Shown here piece after piece: positions 7,741 to 18,979 of a DNA stretch of 64,000 nucleotides. This stretch comes from Pseudomonas sp. GL-B-19 (GTDB lineage Bacteria; Pseudomonadota; Gammaproteobacteria; Pseudomonadales; Pseudomonadaceae), in contig NZ_JAHBDK010000018.1 of NCBI RefSeq assembly GCF_019956415.1, positions 1-64,000 of the forward strand. The letters run 5' to 3'. The translations under genes and the position numbers were made by a program. Numbering within the stretch: position 1 is the first letter of the stretch; each line of letters opens with the position of its first letter. The notes beneath the pieces are model-generated. The model saw only the letters and a program-made list of their open reading frames with translations, ran no database searches and was not told the origin of the DNA.

Positions 7741-9648
7741 TCAGTCGTCTCTCTGTTGCGCCAAGGCACTGTCGAGACGGATTTGGCGCTTGTCGCCCAG
7801 GCGTCGGGTCAGGCCGATGCGGTCGAAGTACTCCAGAATCTGAATGCTGCGCTTGCGACCCAGGCCGACCGCATCGCGAAACGCCGCGACTTGAATCACC
7901 GGGTTGTGCTCGGCCAGTTGCAAGAGCATAGCCGCCAATCGACGGATCATCGCGTCGGTGTAGAACAGGTCCCGGACCACTTGATGCAGCAGCCCCAACC
8001 GCGCCATTTTGCGCAACAACAGGCGCACGGTAGCCTCGTCATTTCCCAGTTGGCGCACCCACGGCGGATCGAAACCGGCCTGTTCGAACAGCGGTTGCAA
8101 ACGCTGCCACAGGGCTTCGTCCTCTTCGCTCAAGCGCACTTGATGACCGGGTAAATGCAACCACGGCCCGCTGGTGGCGAGGACGCCGCTGGCGAGTAAT
8201 TCGTCGAGCAGGCAGATGAAGGTCGGGCGTTCCATTGCCGTTGCTGCGAAGCGACGCAGGCGATCCCGGTCCGGGCCCATTTGATCCGGCTCAAGTTGAT
8301 GGAAGCGTGCGAGCTGTTCCAGCAAGGGAGCTTTCAGCGACTCCCAACGCGCAGCACTGAACAGTAACGGACCTTGGCGGGTCTCGATCAAGCGCACGTC
8401 AGCGGGCAATACCCAGGTCGCACGTGGCTGGTTGAACTGACGCTCCAGTTGCCGTGGATTGAGGCCGGTGTCGCTGTTGGCCAACAACGCTGGCAAGAGT
8501 TCTTCCAGCGTATTACGGCTGGCGAGGGCCTGTAGTTGTGCCAGGCGTTCGGGGCTGCGTCGGTGTCGGGACGGAGCAAACGGGTCGAGCACCCGGCCCC
8601 CGCCGAGGGTGCGTTGGGCGCTCTGATCCCGCAGGATCAACGGGTCACCTTTCACCGCCTGCACCGGAGCATTGAGCAGGATTTGCGCGAACATCCGCCC
8701 ACCCGGTGCCAGACTGGCACCTTCGAGCAACGCCACCCGCCCCGTCACGTCCTGAGTGCCGAGGTGAACATGCACCGGCTGAAAGTGTTCGAAGGCTTTG
8801 GCTTCGCTGGCCAGCAAGTGCAGGTCGATGTCCAGTCGCTGGGTCGGGGCATACAGCCACTCGGCCAGCAGCCATTGGCCACGGTGAATGTGCTCCAGCG
8901 CCAGGCGCTCGGCACTCAGGTTCAACGCAACGCGTTGCCCGGCATACGCGCTGTTTGCCGCTTGATTTTGCGCATGCAAACCGCGCACACGCACAAGTTT
9001 ACCTAGCGGGCTGAGCACCAGTGTGTCGCCCACCGCCACTTGCCCGGACAATGCCATGCCGGTCACCACAATACCGGCCCCAGCCACGCTAAATGCCCGA
9101 TCAATGGCCAGACGAAAACCACCGTTGCTGCTGCGTTGAAGGACGTCACGCTGTGCATCGAGCAGCGCCTGGCGCAGTGCCTCGACGCCCTCCCCGGTCA
9201 CACTCGACAGCGCGATCTGCGGCGCATTGGCATAGGGCCCGCGCGCCAGTAGCGTTGTCATCTGTTCATGGACGGCTTGCACCCGGGCCGGATCGACCCG
9301 GTCGCACTTGGTGATCGCCACCAGCGCCCGGGGAATGCCCAGCAGTTCAACGATCGCCAAGTGTTCGCGGGTTTGCGGCATGACGCCGTCATCCGCTGCG
9401 ACCACCAGCAACACCAGATCGATGCCCTGCGCCCCGGCCAGCATGTTATGGGTGAACCGCTCGTGACCGGGCACGTCAATGAACCCGGTCAACTCGGCGC
9501 CCGATTCCAGCGCCGCATAAAGATAACCCAGGTCGATGGTCATACCGCGTTCGCGTTCTTCGCGGTGACGGTCGCCGGCCTGCCCGGTCAATGCTTGCAG
9601 CAGCGAAGTCTTGCCGTGGTCGATGTGCCCTGCGGTGCCGACGATCAC
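7741..9648 (-). CDS. selB: Selenocysteine-specific elongation factor SelB
   Basis: A 635-residue GTPase that delivers Sec-tRNA to the ribosome at SECIS-marked UGA codons. The G1 motif GHIDHGKT lies at residues 7-14, and DVPGHERF and TKCDR follow as G3 and G4. EF-Tu-like domains extend to about residue 340, and the C-terminal third contains the winged-helix repeats that bind the SECIS hairpin. The start is GTG, whose last two bases form part of the selA stop (GTGA overlap), indicating translational coupling. Length matches bacterial SelB. Confidence 0.97.
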   Translation of the reverse strand: MIVGTAGHIDHGKTSLLQALTGQAGDRHREERERGMTIDLGYLYAALESGAELTGFIDVPGHERFTHNMLAGAQGIDLVLLVVAADDGVMPQTREHLAIVELLGIPRALVAITKCDRVDPARVQAVHEQMTTLLARGPYANAPQIALSSVTGEGVEALRQALLDAQRDVLQRSSNGGFRLAIDRAFSVAGAGIVVTGMALSGQVAVGDTLVLSPLGKLVRVRGLHAQNQAANSAYAGQRVALNLSAERLALEHIHRGQWLLAEWLYAPTQRLDIDLHLLASEAKAFEHFQPVHVHLGTQDVTGRVALLEGASLAPGGRMFAQILLNAPVQAVKGDPLILRDQSAQRTLGGGRVLDPFAPSRHRRSPERLAQLQALASRNTLEELLPALLANSDTGLNPRQLERQFNQPRATWVLPADVRLIETRQGPLLFSAARWESLKAPLLEQLARFHQLEPDQMGPDRDRLRRFAATAMERPTFICLLDELLASGVLATSGPWLHLPGHQVRLSEEDEALWQRLQPLFEQAGFDPPWVRQLGNDEATVRLLLRKMARLGLLHQVVRDLFYTDAMIRRLAAMLLQLAEHNPVIQVAAFRDAVGLGRKRSIQILEYFDRIGLTRRLGDKRQIRLDSALAQQRDD

Positions 9649-11075
9649 CCTACCTGCCCCTCGACCGACAACTGATCGAGTTGCGCCAGCCAGGCGGCTT
9701 CATCGTCCAGTTGGCGCAGGTCCAGCCACAGTGCGTCGTCGTCGATGCGGCCCAGCACCGGAATGGCCAACTGGCGGAACGCGGCCTCCAGCCCCAGCAA
9801 CTGCCGCCCGCGTAGACGTTTGGACACCTTTGGCCGCAGGCATAACGCGGCGCTGGGCAGGCGCGCCACCGGTTGGCTGCCGCTGCCGATCATGCCCAAC
9901 GCTGGCAGCGCACTGACACTCCAGCCGTCACCTAATGCGTGCGCCAGCGAAGGTTGCAAGCGTTCGGCCTGGGCGAGGATATCGGCCTGCGGGCGGATCA
10001 GCAGGCGCAGGCTTGGCAGACGTTCGGCCAGGCGCTCGGGATAGCGGTACAAACCCAACACCGCTTCGAGCGCGGCCAGGGTCAGTTTGTCGACCCGTAG
10101 TGCGCGTTTGAGCGGGTTTTTCTTGATCTTCGCGATCAGGTCCTTGCGCCCGACAATCAACCCGGCCTGCGGACCACCCAACAATTTGTCGCCACTGAAG
10201 GTGACGATGTCTGCACCATCGAGCAGCGCCTGGCGCACCGTCGGTTCGGCGGGCAGGCCCCAGCGGGTCAGGTCCAGCAGGCTGCCGCTGCCGAGGTCTT
10301 CGAGCAGCGGCAATCCGTGGCTGTGCGCCAACTGCGCCAGTTCGGCGGTCGGCACCCGCGCGGTGAACCCTTCAATGCTGTAATTGCTCGCATGCACGCG
10401 CATCACCAGACCACTGCGCGGGCCGATGGCTGCTTCGTAATCACGGGCGTGCGTGCGGTTGGTGGTGCCGACTTCATGTAGCCGGACCCCGGCTCGCGCC
10501 ATGATGTCGGGAATGCGGAAGGCGCCGCCGATTTCAATCAGCTCGCCCCGGGAAATAATCCCTTCCTTGCGCGCGCCCAGGCTGTTGAGCGTCAACAGCA
10601 CCGCCGCCGCGTTGTTGTTGACCACCGTCACCGCTTCGGCGCCGGTCAGTTCGCGGATCAGGCCTTCGATCAGGTCATCACGGTCGCCGCGCTTGCCGCT
10701 GTGCAGATCAAATTCGAGATTGAGCGGATAGCGCGCGGCCATTTGCACCGCTTCGATGGCGACTTCGGGGAGCAGCGCCCGACCGAGGTTGGTGTGCAGC
10801 ACGGTCCCGGTCAGGTTGAACACCCGCCGCACATGGTTTTGGTGATGTTGGGCCAGACGCTCACCCGCCCGCCCCGCCAATACCTGCGGGCTGATTTCCA
10901 CGGCATCGAGTTGCCCGGCCAGCACCGGTTCGCGCAAGTCATCGAGCAATTGCCGCAGGCTTGCCAGCAGCGACTCCCGGCCATAGCGCTCGGCCAGTGG
11001 TTGGCAGGCGGGATGGCGCAGCAGACTGTCGATGGAAGGCAGCCGCAGGGTTTGGCTGGCGGAGGTTGAAGGCAT
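9645..11075 (-). CDS. selA: L-seryl-tRNA(Sec) selenium transferase SelA
   Basis: A 476-residue PLP enzyme converting Ser-tRNA(Sec) to Sec-tRNA(Sec) with selenophosphate. The N-domain [21 protein letters not shown] and the core [19 protein letters not shown] and [13 protein letters not shown] match SelA; the Lys of [10 protein letters not shown] (about residue 297) should bind PLP. AGGAG lies 7 bases before the ATG. It overlaps selB by 4 bases and follows fdhE by 53 bases. Selenophosphate needs SelD, which is not in this window. Confidence 0.97.
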   Translation of the reverse strand: MPSTSASQTLRLPSIDSLLRHPACQPLAERYGRESLLASLRQLLDDLREPVLAGQLDAVEISPQVLAGRAGERLAQHHQNHVRRVFNLTGTVLHTNLGRALLPEVAIEAVQMAARYPLNLEFDLHSGKRGDRDDLIEGLIRELTGAEAVTVVNNNAAAVLLTLNSLGARKEGIISRGELIEIGGAFRIPDIMARAGVRLHEVGTTNRTHARDYEAAIGPRSGLVMRVHASNYSIEGFTARVPTAELAQLAHSHGLPLLEDLGSGSLLDLTRWGLPAEPTVRQALLDGADIVTFSGDKLLGGPQAGLIVGRKDLIAKIKKNPLKRALRVDKLTLAALEAVLGLYRYPERLAERLPSLRLLIRPQADILAQAERLQPSLAHALGDGWSVSALPALGMIGSGSQPVARLPSAALCLRPKVSKRLRGRQLLGLEAAFRQLAIPVLGRIDDDALWLDLRQLDDEAAWLAQLDQLSVEGQVG

Positions 11076-11128
11076 CCGGCGCTCCTGAAAACGATTGACC
11101 GTCGCGCCTGAGTGTAGCCGCTGAGCGT

Positions 11129-12055
11129 TCAGTCGCTCCCGGGTGCCAGCAGCAGATTGGGCGCCGGACGCAGGTAGCCTTCCTGTTCCAGGCGCATGTC
11201 GAGCATCAGACTGGCCAAGTCAGCCGACAACGCTTCGGCCTCGGCGTCGTTTTCCAGGTACAGCAGTTTCAGGTAACTGCGACAGCCCGGACAGGTTTCG
11301 GCGCGTAACGGCGCCTGATTGGCGGCATGGCGGTCGTCGTCGAGGCTGACGTATTCCAGGCCTTTGCTTTGTTCGCAGTACACACATTTGACCCGCACCA
11401 CATGCCATTCGCAGGCACACAACGAGCACACCAGATAGCGCAAACCGTTGTGTTTGCCACGGTTGCGAATCACCCCGGCCATCGCCGGCGAACCGCAGGC
11501 CGGGCATTGGCTGAGGCTGTCACCAGGTTTCAGCGCCAGGTCCGGCGTGCTCAGCAACCAGTGGCTCCAGGCCGCTTGCAAGGCGGCGCCGAGAAACGGC
11601 ACCAGCGCTGCGGGCAGCAGCGTGAACTGGCCGCTGACCAACGCCACCGCCCAGGCTTTGCGTTGTCCGGAGTCGGTATTGCGCAACGTCGCCAGGGCTT
11701 GTTCTACCGCCAGTTGCGGCGCTGGCCGGTAGCGTTGCAACAAGGTGTCGAGGTAGGGCAACCAATGCCCCTCGCGCACCAGACTGTCGGCGGCAAGCGG
11801 TGGCAGGCCGTGCTCCTGGCATACCTTGATTCGCTCGGGATCTGGCAAGGTGGCGACGGGTGGATCGTCCATCAGTTGCTGCTGCACATAACACAGGCCG
11901 GCCACCAGGCGCAGGTAATCGGCCAGCGGATGCCCCTCGGCCAACCGCTCCAGGCGTAATGCACGCAAGGTGAACAGGTTGTGCGGCGGCAGGTACAGAA
12001 ACGGCGGTGAACTCGCCGCCGCTTCAATCTCTCCAGGCTCAAGAATCGTCGGCAA
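11129..12055 (-). CDS. fdhE: Formate dehydrogenase accessory protein FdhE
   Basis: A 308-residue cytoplasmic maturation factor needed for activity of respiratory formate dehydrogenases. Rubredoxin-like CxxC pairs occur at CPAC (about 184), CSLC (about 207), CVYC (about 221) and CPGC (about 253) and probably bind iron. The start is TTG, with AAGGA 7 bases upstream overlapping the end of fdnI. It lies directly between the enzyme subunit genes and selA, which fits a shared transcript. Confidence 0.94.
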   Translation of the reverse strand: MPTILEPGEIEAAASSPPFLYLPPHNLFTLRALRLERLAEGHPLADYLRLVAGLCYVQQQLMDDPPVATLPDPERIKVCQEHGLPPLAADSLVREGHWLPYLDTLLQRYRPAPQLAVEQALATLRNTDSGQRKAWAVALVSGQFTLLPAALVPFLGAALQAAWSHWLLSTPDLALKPGDSLSQCPACGSPAMAGVIRNRGKHNGLRYLVCSLCACEWHVVRVKCVYCEQSKGLEYVSLDDDRHAANQAPLRAETCPGCRSYLKLLYLENDAEAEALSADLASLMLDMRLEQEGYLRPAPNLLLAPGSD

Positions 12056-12059
12056 GTGC

Positions 12060-12713
12060 TTATCCTTTTTTGCTGATCGGTCGGTCGGGGTGCTCGTCGC
12101 GGGTCACTTCGCGGTACCACAGTTCATGGTGTTTTTTCGCCCAGGCGCGGCTGACCCAGCCATGCACCATGGCGCTGACCGAGCCCTTGATCCAGATCCC
12201 GGCGTAGATGTGCACGATGATGCTCAGCACGAGCACAAACCCGGCCAACGCATGCAGCAGCATCGCCCAACGAATCGTGGTGATACCAAAAAAATCGCTG
12301 AAATACGCGCGCCAGATCACCAGCCCGCTGAACAGCAGCACCAGCATGCAGGCCAGCAAGGTCCAGAACAGCAGCTTCTGCCCGGGGTTGTACTTGCCGA
12401 TCGGTGGCACGCCCTCTTCCTCGTTCTTGATCACCCGCCCGACTCGCTTCAGCCACAACCGATCATTGGTAATGAAGAAATTCGCTCGCCAGAAGCGCAG
12501 CACCAATCCAAGGAACAGCACGAACATCACCACGCCCATGAACGGGTGCAGGATGCGTGTCCATGGGCCACCGCCAAACAGGTTGCTGAGCCAGAACAAC
12601 GCCGGATGAAACAACGCCAACCCGGAGAGTGCCGCCATGAAAAACAGGATCGCCACCAGCCAGTGATTGGTGCGCTGGCCGGTGGTGTAGCGCAGGATCG
12701 TTTTGTTGCTCAT
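12060..12713 (-). CDS. fdnI: Formate dehydrogenase gamma subunit (cytochrome b556)
   Basis: A 217-residue inner-membrane di-heme cytochrome b that passes electrons from the beta subunit to quinone. Four hydrophobic segments are visible (about 17-37, 53-75, 111-133 and 148-172), with His residues in or next to them as heme ligands (for example RTNHW near 15 and LLHALAGF near 150). It overlaps the beta subunit gene by 4 bases (ATGA). Length is typical of FdnI/FdoI. Confidence 0.95.
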   Translation of the reverse strand: MSNKTILRYTTGQRTNHWLVAILFFMAALSGLALFHPALFWLSNLFGGGPWTRILHPFMGVVMFVLFLGLVLRFWRANFFITNDRLWLKRVGRVIKNEEEGVPPIGKYNPGQKLLFWTLLACMLVLLFSGLVIWRAYFSDFFGITTIRWAMLLHALAGFVLVLSIIVHIYAGIWIKGSVSAMVHGWVSRAWAKKHHELWYREVTRDEHPDRPISKKG

Positions 12714-13645
12714 GGCCTGTCCTCCCGCCGCGGATCATAGGTATGAACCGATGGGTCAACCTCATGCACGGCCGGGTCCTTGCCTGGGGGATGTTCGTCC
12801 TCTTCGACCACCTGCGGCCCGATGCGTACGTAATGGAAGAACCCGGCCAGCACCGCCAGGCCCATGGCCAACAGCCCTAACGGTTTGCTCACGCCTTTCC
12901 ACAACCCCACCAGCGGACTGATTGCCGGATCCTTCGCCAGCCCGGCGTACAGCTGCGGTGTATCAGCATGGTGCAGCACGTACATCACGTGGGTGCCACC
13001 AACGCCGGCCGGGTCGTACAAGCCGGCGTTTTCGAAGCCACGGCTTTTCAGATCGACGATCCGTTCGGCGGCGTGTTCTTTCATGTCTTCCTTGGTGCCG
13101 AACACAATCGCCCCGGTCGGGCAGGTTTTCACGCAGGCCGGTTCCAGCCCGTATTCGACCCGATCCGAACACAACGTGCATTTGTAGGCCTTGTGATCCT
13201 TTTGCGAGATCCGCGGAATGTTGAACGGGCAGCCGGTGATGCAATAGCCGCAGCCAATGCAGTGGTCCTGGTTGAAATCGACAATGCCATTGGCGAGCTT
13301 GATGATCGCCCCCGGGCTCGGGCACGCCGCCAGGCAACCGGGTTCGGCGCAATGCATGCAGCCGTCCTTGCGAATCAGCCATTCGAGGTTGCCGGCACCG
13401 GTTTCATGCTCGGTGAAGCGCATCAGGGTCCAGGTTTCTGCGCTCAGGTCTTGTGGGTTGGTGTAGGTGCCGTGGTTGTAGCCAATTTCGTTGCGCAGCT
13501 CGTTCCATTCCGAGCAGGCAACCTGGCAAGCCTTACAGCCGATGCACTTGGTGGTGTCGATCAGCTTGGCCACTTCCTCCTGAATGCGCACCGATGGCGA
13601 CGGGGTCGTGGTGGCCGACCGGGCAATAATGTCTTGGCTGGCCAT
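12710..13645 (-). CDS. fdxH: Formate dehydrogenase iron-sulfur (beta) subunit
   Basis: A 311-residue electron-transfer subunit with four 4Fe-4S clusters. Cys motifs include [14 protein letters not shown] (about 37-50), [29 protein letters not shown] and [21 protein letters not shown] single C-terminal membrane helix near residues 255-275 ([15 protein letters not shown]) anchors it on the periplasmic side. It starts immediately after the alpha subunit stop (TAA-ATG) and overlaps fdnI by 4 bases. Confidence 0.96.
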   Translation of the reverse strand: MASQDIIARSATTTPSPSVRIQEEVAKLIDTTKCIGCKACQVACSEWNELRNEIGYNHGTYTNPQDLSAETWTLMRFTEHETGAGNLEWLIRKDGCMHCAEPGCLAACPSPGAIIKLANGIVDFNQDHCIGCGYCITGCPFNIPRISQKDHKAYKCTLCSDRVEYGLEPACVKTCPTGAIVFGTKEDMKEHAAERIVDLKSRGFENAGLYDPAGVGGTHVMYVLHHADTPQLYAGLAKDPAISPLVGLWKGVSKPLGLLAMGLAVLAGFFHYVRIGPQVVEEDEHPPGKDPAVHEVDPSVHTYDPRREDRP

Positions 13646-16600
13646 TTAGATTTTCTCCACGTTGACCAAAAATGACTTGGATTCCGGGGTCTGCGTATTG
13701 CCATCGCCGAGGAACGGCACCAGGGTGTTGGTCAGGTACCCATGGCGCGTGAGTCCGGTAAACCCCCAGTGCAACGGGATACCGATCTGGTGCACCACCT
13801 GATTGTTGACCTGCAACGGACGAATCCGCTTGGTCACCACCGCCACCGCTTCAATGTGCCCGCGCTTGCAGCTGACGCGCACACGGTCGCCGGCGACGAT
13901 GCCTTTCTCCTTCGCCAGGACCTCGCCGATTTCGACGAATTGCTCCGGCTGGGTAATCGCGTTGAGCCTGCAGTGCTTGGTCCAGAAGTGGAAATGCTCG
14001 GTCAAGCGGTAGCTGGTGCCCGCGTACGGGTAATCCTTGGCCACGCCGAGGGAATCCCACACCGAATCGAAGATCCGCGCCGCCGGGTTGCTGGTGGCTT
14101 TTTTGTTTTCCGGATGCAGCGGATTGATGCCGATGGGCGTCTCGAACGGCTCGTAATGCTCAGGAAACGGGCCTTCGTTCATCTTGTCGACGGCGAAGAA
14201 CCGCGCCACGCCTTCGGGGTTCATGATGAACGGATTCATCCCCGCTTCTGGCGGCACGTCGGCCTTGTAGTCGGGCACATCAGTGCCGCCCCAGACTTTG
14301 CCGTTCCACCACACCAGACGTTTTTTCGGGTCCCACGGGTTACCTTGCAGGTCGGCGGACGCGCGGTTGTAAAGAATCCGTCGGTTCGCCGGCCAAGCCC
14401 AGGCCCATCCCTGTTGTTGGTGCATGCCCCACGGGTCGCTGTTGTCGCGACGGGCCATCTGGTTACCGGACTCGGTCCAGCTGCCGCAGAAAATCCAGCA
14501 GCCGGACGCGGTGCTGCCGTCATCCTTGAGCTGACTGAACGCAGCCAGTTGTGCATTGTTCTTGATCGCCGCACCCGTGGCGTCGGTGAAGTCAGTGGTG
14601 GCGTAGCCGTTGATTTCCTTGGCCAGTTCTTCTGGCGAGGGTTCGTCGGCGATCTTGTACTTCCACGACAGTTTGAGGATCGGGTCGGGGTAAGCGCCGC
14701 CCTGCGCCTGATAACGCTGACGCAAACGCAGAAACAGCTCAGCCATGATCCGAATGTCGGTTTGCGCTTCACCCGGGCCGTCGGCGCCTTTCCAGTGCCA
14801 TTGCAGCCAGCGGCTACTGTTGACCAGCGAGCCGTCTTCCTCGGCAAAACAGGTAGTGGGCAGGCGAATCACTTCGGTCTGGATGTCAGCACTTTTCACA
14901 TCGTTGTACGGGCCGACATTGCGCCAGAACTCTGAAGTTTCGGTGGCCAGCGGGTCCATCACCACCAGCCATTTGAGTTTGGCCAGCGCCGCCATCACCC
15001 GGTTCTTGTCGGGCAACGCGGCAATCGGATTGAAGCCTTGGCACAGGTAGCCGTTGACCTTGCCCTGGCCCATCAGGTCGAACACTTTGAGGATGTCGTA
15101 GCTGGGAATGTCCAGTTTCGGCAAATACTCGTAAGCCCAATTGTTCTCGGCCGTGGCATTGCCGCCGTACCAGGCTTTCATCAGGCTGACGTGGAACTTG
15201 CTGTAGTTCTGCCAGTAGGACAACTGCCCCGGGCGCAACGGTTTTTGCGTGCGCTTGGTGATGTACACAGCGTAGTCCTGCTCGGCGTCGCCCGGCAATG
15301 TGAGGTAACCCGGCAGCGAGTTGGAGAGCAACCCGAGGTCAGTCAGGCCCTGGATGTTGGAGTGCCCGCGCAAAGCATTCACTCCCCCGCCCGGCATGCC
15401 GACATTACCCAGCAGCAATTGCACCATCGCCGCGCTACGGATCATCTGCGAGCCGATCGAGTGCTGGGTCCAGCCCAGCGCATAGAGGATGGTCATGGTC
15501 TTGCCCGGTACCGAGCAAGTGGCGATTTCCTCCCAGATTTTTTGCATGGCATCGACTGGCATCCCGCAAATCAGGCTCACCAGGTCAATGTTGTAGCGGC
15601 TGTAATGGTGCTTCATCAATTGATAGACGCAGCGTGGGTCTTGCAGGGTCGGGTCGACCTTGGCAAAGCCGTCTTCACCGAGCTCATAGCCCCAGCCGGA
15701 CCTGTCGGTGTAGGCGCGTTTGGCCACGTCATAACCGCTGAAAATCCCGTCCTCGAAGCCATACCCGGCTTTGACGATGAACGACACGTCGGTGTAGTTG
15801 CGCACGTATTCGTGCTGGATTTTGTCCTCGGTCAGCAAGTAGTTGATCAGCCCACCCATGAAGGCGATGTCGGTGCCGGTGCGAATCGGCGCGTAATAGT
15901 CGGCCACCGAGGCCGTGCGGGTAAATCGCGGATCGATCACGATGAGACGCGCGTTGTTGTGCGCCTTGGCTTCCGTCACCCATTTGAAACCGCACGGGTG
16001 CGCTTCTGCTGCGTTGCCGCCCATCACCAGAACCAGATTCGCGTTGGCGATATCGGTCCAGGTATTGGTCATGGCACCACGGCCGTACGTCGGGGCAAGA
16101 CTTGCCACCGTCGGGCCGTGTCAGACACGCGCCTGGTTATCAAACCCCAGCATGCCGAAACTGCGAATGACCTTGTGGGTGATGTAGCCCGCTTCGTTGG
16201 ATGACGCCGATGCCGCGAGGAAACCGGTGGTGAGCCAGCGGTTCACCGTTTGGCCTTGAGCATTCTTCTCGATGAAGTTGGCGTCGCGGTCGGCCTTCAT
16301 CAGGTCGGCGACGCGATCCAGCGCTTCATCCCAGGAGATACGCGTCCACTCGCTGCTGCCGGGCTTGCGGACTTGCGGGTATTGCAGGCGATCGGGGCTG
16401 TGAATGAAATCCAGCAGGCCCGCGCCTTTGGGGCAAAGGGTGCCGCGGTTGACCGGATGGTCGGCGTCACCTTCGATATGGATGATGTTTTGCGCGACAT
16501 TCTTGGCAGTATCGCCCTGGCTGTACATGATCACGCCGCAACCGACCGAGCAATACGGGCAGGTGTTGCGGGTTTCATGGGTGGCGGCAAGCTTGAAGTG

Positions 16601-16711
16601 GCGCACCTGCTCGGCGAAGGCAAGCGTGGGGGCCATGCCCAACGCGCCCAGGCTCGAGCCTGCAAGGCCGATACCAGCGACCTTGAAGAACTGACGACGG
16701 CTGAGGTCCAT
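13646..16711 (-). CDS. fdnG: Formate dehydrogenase-N alpha subunit, selenocysteine-containing
   Basis: A 1021-residue molybdopterin oxidoreductase oxidising formate to CO2 in the periplasm. The twin-arginine signal is SRRQFFKVAG (residues 4-13). The 4Fe-4S ligands are C51, C54, C58 and C93. The frame contains one TGA (complement 16121-16123), residue 197, in the context ARV-Sec-HGPTVASLAP, exactly where formate dehydrogenases carry selenocysteine. A SECIS-like hairpin follows, and the window encodes selA, selB and selC. The two half-frames are therefore one gene, not a nonsense mutant. It is the first gene of the operon, about 170 bases downstream of a REPIN. Confidence 0.96.
16085..16123 (-). 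promoter_or_regulatory. SECIS element within fdnG
   Basis: On the coding strand the TGA is followed by a hairpin whose apex is GGCA-AGTCT-TGCC (complement 16094-16106). The apical loop has the G and U that SelB recognises in bacterial SECIS RNAs, and the distance from the UGA is about 15 bases as expected. The lower stem is less regular by eye. Confidence 0.8.
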
Positions 16712-16877
16712 CGTGCACTCCTGATCAGGTGGAAGTCCGGGGCTTTGCCGGACTTTCTAAGCAATCACGCTGGCGGCAGACGGGCTGCCGACACTTGAAA
16801 CTCTAGTCAACGCAGCCGCGCCCTGTGTAAAAACCGACCGTCGGGCACTTACCCGATACCCGCCACACCACCGAACC

Positions 16878-16972
16878 TGTGGGAGCGAGACCGGCTTGCC
16901 GGCGAAGACGGAGTATCAGTCAACATCAATAGCGCCTGACACACTGCTTTCGCGAGCAGGCTCGCTCCCACA
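16878..16972. repeat. REP pair in inverted orientation (REPIN)
   Basis: Left arm TGTGGGAGCGAGACCGGCTT, right arm CGCGAGCAGGCTCGCTCCCACA. It lies between the divergent fdnG and patB genes. The rest of the gene-free stretch 16712-17027 shows no clear promoter or operator. Confidence 0.83.
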
Positions 16973-17027
16973 GGGGCTTGGCGACTATCATGGTTGCCAT
17001 TCCAATCCTGTATTCACGAGACCGCGC

Positions 17028-18182
17028 ATGACTTTCGATTTTGATCAGGTGTTCGACCGCCATAACACCGGTAGCACCAAATGGAGCCGCTACCCGGCCG
17101 ACGTGCTGCCGATGTGGGTGGCCGACATGGATTTTGCCGCGCCGCCGATGATCATCCAGGCCCTGCAAAAACGCCTGGAACACCCGATGGTCGGCTACAG
17201 CGTGGCCCCGGATGACTTGCGCGACGCCATCGTCACCGACCTCTGGAACAAATACGCCTGGCGCGTCGAACCGCAAGAGCTGATCTTTCTGCCAGGGGTC
17301 GAGTCGGGCTTCAACATGGCCCTCAAAGCATTGGTCCAGCCACAACAAAACGTCGTGGTGCAGGTGCCCAACTATCCGCCATTGCGCCACGCACCAAGCC
17401 ACTGGGGCCTGAACAAGGTCGAGCTGAATTTCGATGAGCAGGCTGACGGCACCTACACCACACCGCTCGCCAGCCTCAGCCAGTCGCTGCAAGGTGGTGG
17501 CGCGCTGCTGCTGAGCAATCCGCACAACCCGCTGGGCAAAGCCTTCCCGAGAGACGAACTGCAAGCGATTGCCGACATCTGCCTGGAACAGGGCGCCTGG
17601 ATCATCTCGGACGAAATCCACGCCGAGTTGTGCTTCGACGGGCGCAAGCATATACCGATGGCAACGCTCAACCCGGAAATCGCCCGGCACACGATCACGC
17701 TGATGTCGGCGAGCAAGGCCTACAACATCGCCGGCCTGAAAACCTCATTCATGATCATTCAGGACCGCGCCTTGCGCGAGAAGGTCAACCACGCCCGTTG
17801 CGGCATGGTCGACAGCGTCAACCCGCTGGGCCTGTTAGCCACCCGCGTCGCCTACAGCGAAGCCGGGCCATGGCTGGCGGAACTGAGCGCCTACCTGCAA
17901 AGCAACCGCGATTACCTGGTCGACGCCGTCCGCACCCGCCTGCCGGGCGTCACCATGAACGTCCCGCAAAGCACCTACCTGGCGTGGCTCGATTGCTCGG
18001 CGCTGGGGCTGGACAACCCACAGCAGTTCTTCTTGGAAGAAGCCAAAGTCGGTTTGAGCCCTGGCCTGGATTTCAGCGATGACACCCGACAATTCGTGCG
18101 CCTGAATTTCGGCTGCCCGCGCGCGTTGCTTGAAGAAGGCATTGCGCGGATGGAGCGTAGCTTGCGTAATCGCAAGGCCTGA
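17028..18182 (+). CDS. PatB/MalY family PLP-dependent C-S lyase (cystathionine beta-lyase type)
   Basis: A 384-residue cytoplasmic fold-type I PLP enzyme. PADVLPMWVADMDFAAPP near residue 20, LLSNPHNPLGK near 160, SDEIHAEL near 195 and SASKAYNIAGLK near 225 (the Lys binds PLP) are the hallmark motifs of MalY/PatB. These enzymes cleave cystathionine or cysteine conjugates to thiol, pyruvate and ammonia. ATG 17028 gives the normal family N-terminus MTFDFD; the frame is open further upstream into the REPIN, which is not expected to be coding. Terminated by the REPIN at 18211. Confidence 0.88.
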   Translation: MTFDFDQVFDRHNTGSTKWSRYPADVLPMWVADMDFAAPPMIIQALQKRLEHPMVGYSVAPDDLRDAIVTDLWNKYAWRVEPQELIFLPGVESGFNMALKALVQPQQNVVVQVPNYPPLRHAPSHWGLNKVELNFDEQADGTYTTPLASLSQSLQGGGALLLSNPHNPLGKAFPRDELQAIADICLEQGAWIISDEIHAELCFDGRKHIPMATLNPEIARHTITLMSASKAYNIAGLKTSFMIIQDRALREKVNHARCGMVDSVNPLGLLATRVAYSEAGPWLAELSAYLQSNRDYLVDAVRTRLPGVTMNVPQSTYLAWLDCSALGLDNPQQFFLEEAKVGLSPGLDFSDDTRQFVRLNFGCPRALLEEGIARMERSLRNRKA

Positions 18183-18210
18183 TTCGCCCTCAATCCCTAT
18201 ACAGAACCCT

Positions 18211-18300
18211 TGTGGGAGCGAGCCTGCTCGCGAAAGCGGTGTTCCAGTCGACATTGATGTTGGCTGATACGCCGCCTTCGCGAGCAGGCTCGCTCCCACA
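18211..18300. repeat. REP pair in inverted orientation (REPIN)
   Basis: TGTGGGAGCGAGCCTGCTCG on the left and CGAGCAGGCTCGCTCCCACA on the right form perfect 20-base mirror arms. It follows the patB stop by 28 bases. Confidence 0.88.
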
Positions 18301-18660
18301 TGGGGATTTGTGTGTGTGATTTAGAATGTTGTCGCCACCTCAAATCCAACCGAACTCAAGACAAAAACCCAGGGTCAACCCTTTGACCCCATTGTCTTGC
18401 GCCCGGAGATTGATGATGACTGACTATCCAAAATCGCCCGTTACGCGCGCCTGAAAAAACACACTATTTGATTTTTCCTCTGCGCCTTCGTTGGCGGATT
18501 TATCAAATTTTCGCCTGCAAAAAATTGAATTCTCCATTTCACCCGGCAGTCACATCTTTAATCCCGCTTTGTTTTTGCATCGCGGGATCCGACAGATTCG
18601 GTTCCACTGTGGCAACGACGCCTGTTTAAAGGAACCCCGAAGAAGCAAAAGGTGCCGGTC
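18301..18660. other. AT-rich leader region with an imperfect dyad and a possible 13-codon ORF
   Basis: No conventional gene is present. An imperfect dyad has outer arms AAGACAA (18358-18364) and TTGTCTT (18392-18398), and inner arms GGGTCAA (18372-18378) and TTGACCC (18383-18389). Just after it, CGGAG precedes ATG 18413, which opens a 13-codon frame (MMTDYPKSPVTRA) ending at 18454. A second hairpin (CCCGC...GCGGG) lies near 18563-18588. The region ends in the ribosome site of the next gene. A 5' leader or small RNA is possible but unproven. Confidence 0.4.
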
Positions 18661-18957
18661 ATGATCCATTACTCCTCCCCTGATCAAATCAAAGCCTGCC
18701 GGGCATTAGCCCTGGAACGTAACCGTCAGATGTTCGAAGAGGCCCAGAACCTGAGCCGATGTGCTTTTGAATTGCTCGATGGCGGCGACCTGGATGTGGA
18801 GTTGTTTGATCGTTATCAAGCGCTGCGCCGCAAAGCTGATTCGAAGTTTCAGGAAGCGATTGAGCATCTGCAATTGCTCAACGAGGATTTTCCGCCGATT
18901 CCACTGTCCGCCAGCAACTCTCATCAGTTGCGCCAGCAGCTTGAACATCGAGCCTGA
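18661..18957 (+). CDS. Small helical hypothetical protein
   Basis: A 98-residue hydrophilic protein, mostly predicted helix (IKACRALALERNRQMFEEAQ; ELFDRYQALRRKADSKFQEA), with no signal peptide or membrane segment. ATG 18661 has AAGG 8 bases upstream; an in-frame GTG at 18652 is less likely. It has a long upstream leader and a MITE-like insert 22 bases after its stop. The family was not recognised. Confidence 0.7.
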   Translation: MIHYSSPDQIKACRALALERNRQMFEEAQNLSRCAFELLDGGDLDVELFDRYQALRRKADSKFQEAIEHLQLLNEDFPPIPLSASNSHQLRQQLEHRA

Positions 18958-18979
18958 GCGTGAAAAGAAGCACGGGGGC

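Noticed and set aside
16121..16123. Nonsense mutation splitting fdnG into two genes
   Set aside because: TGA is at the Sec position, a SECIS-like hairpin follows and the Sec machinery is encoded in the same operon.
13742..16204. Long plus-strand frames (397 and 388 codons) opposite fdnG
   Set aside because: They are antisense to the high-GC fdnG gene, show no domain, and arise from its codon bias.
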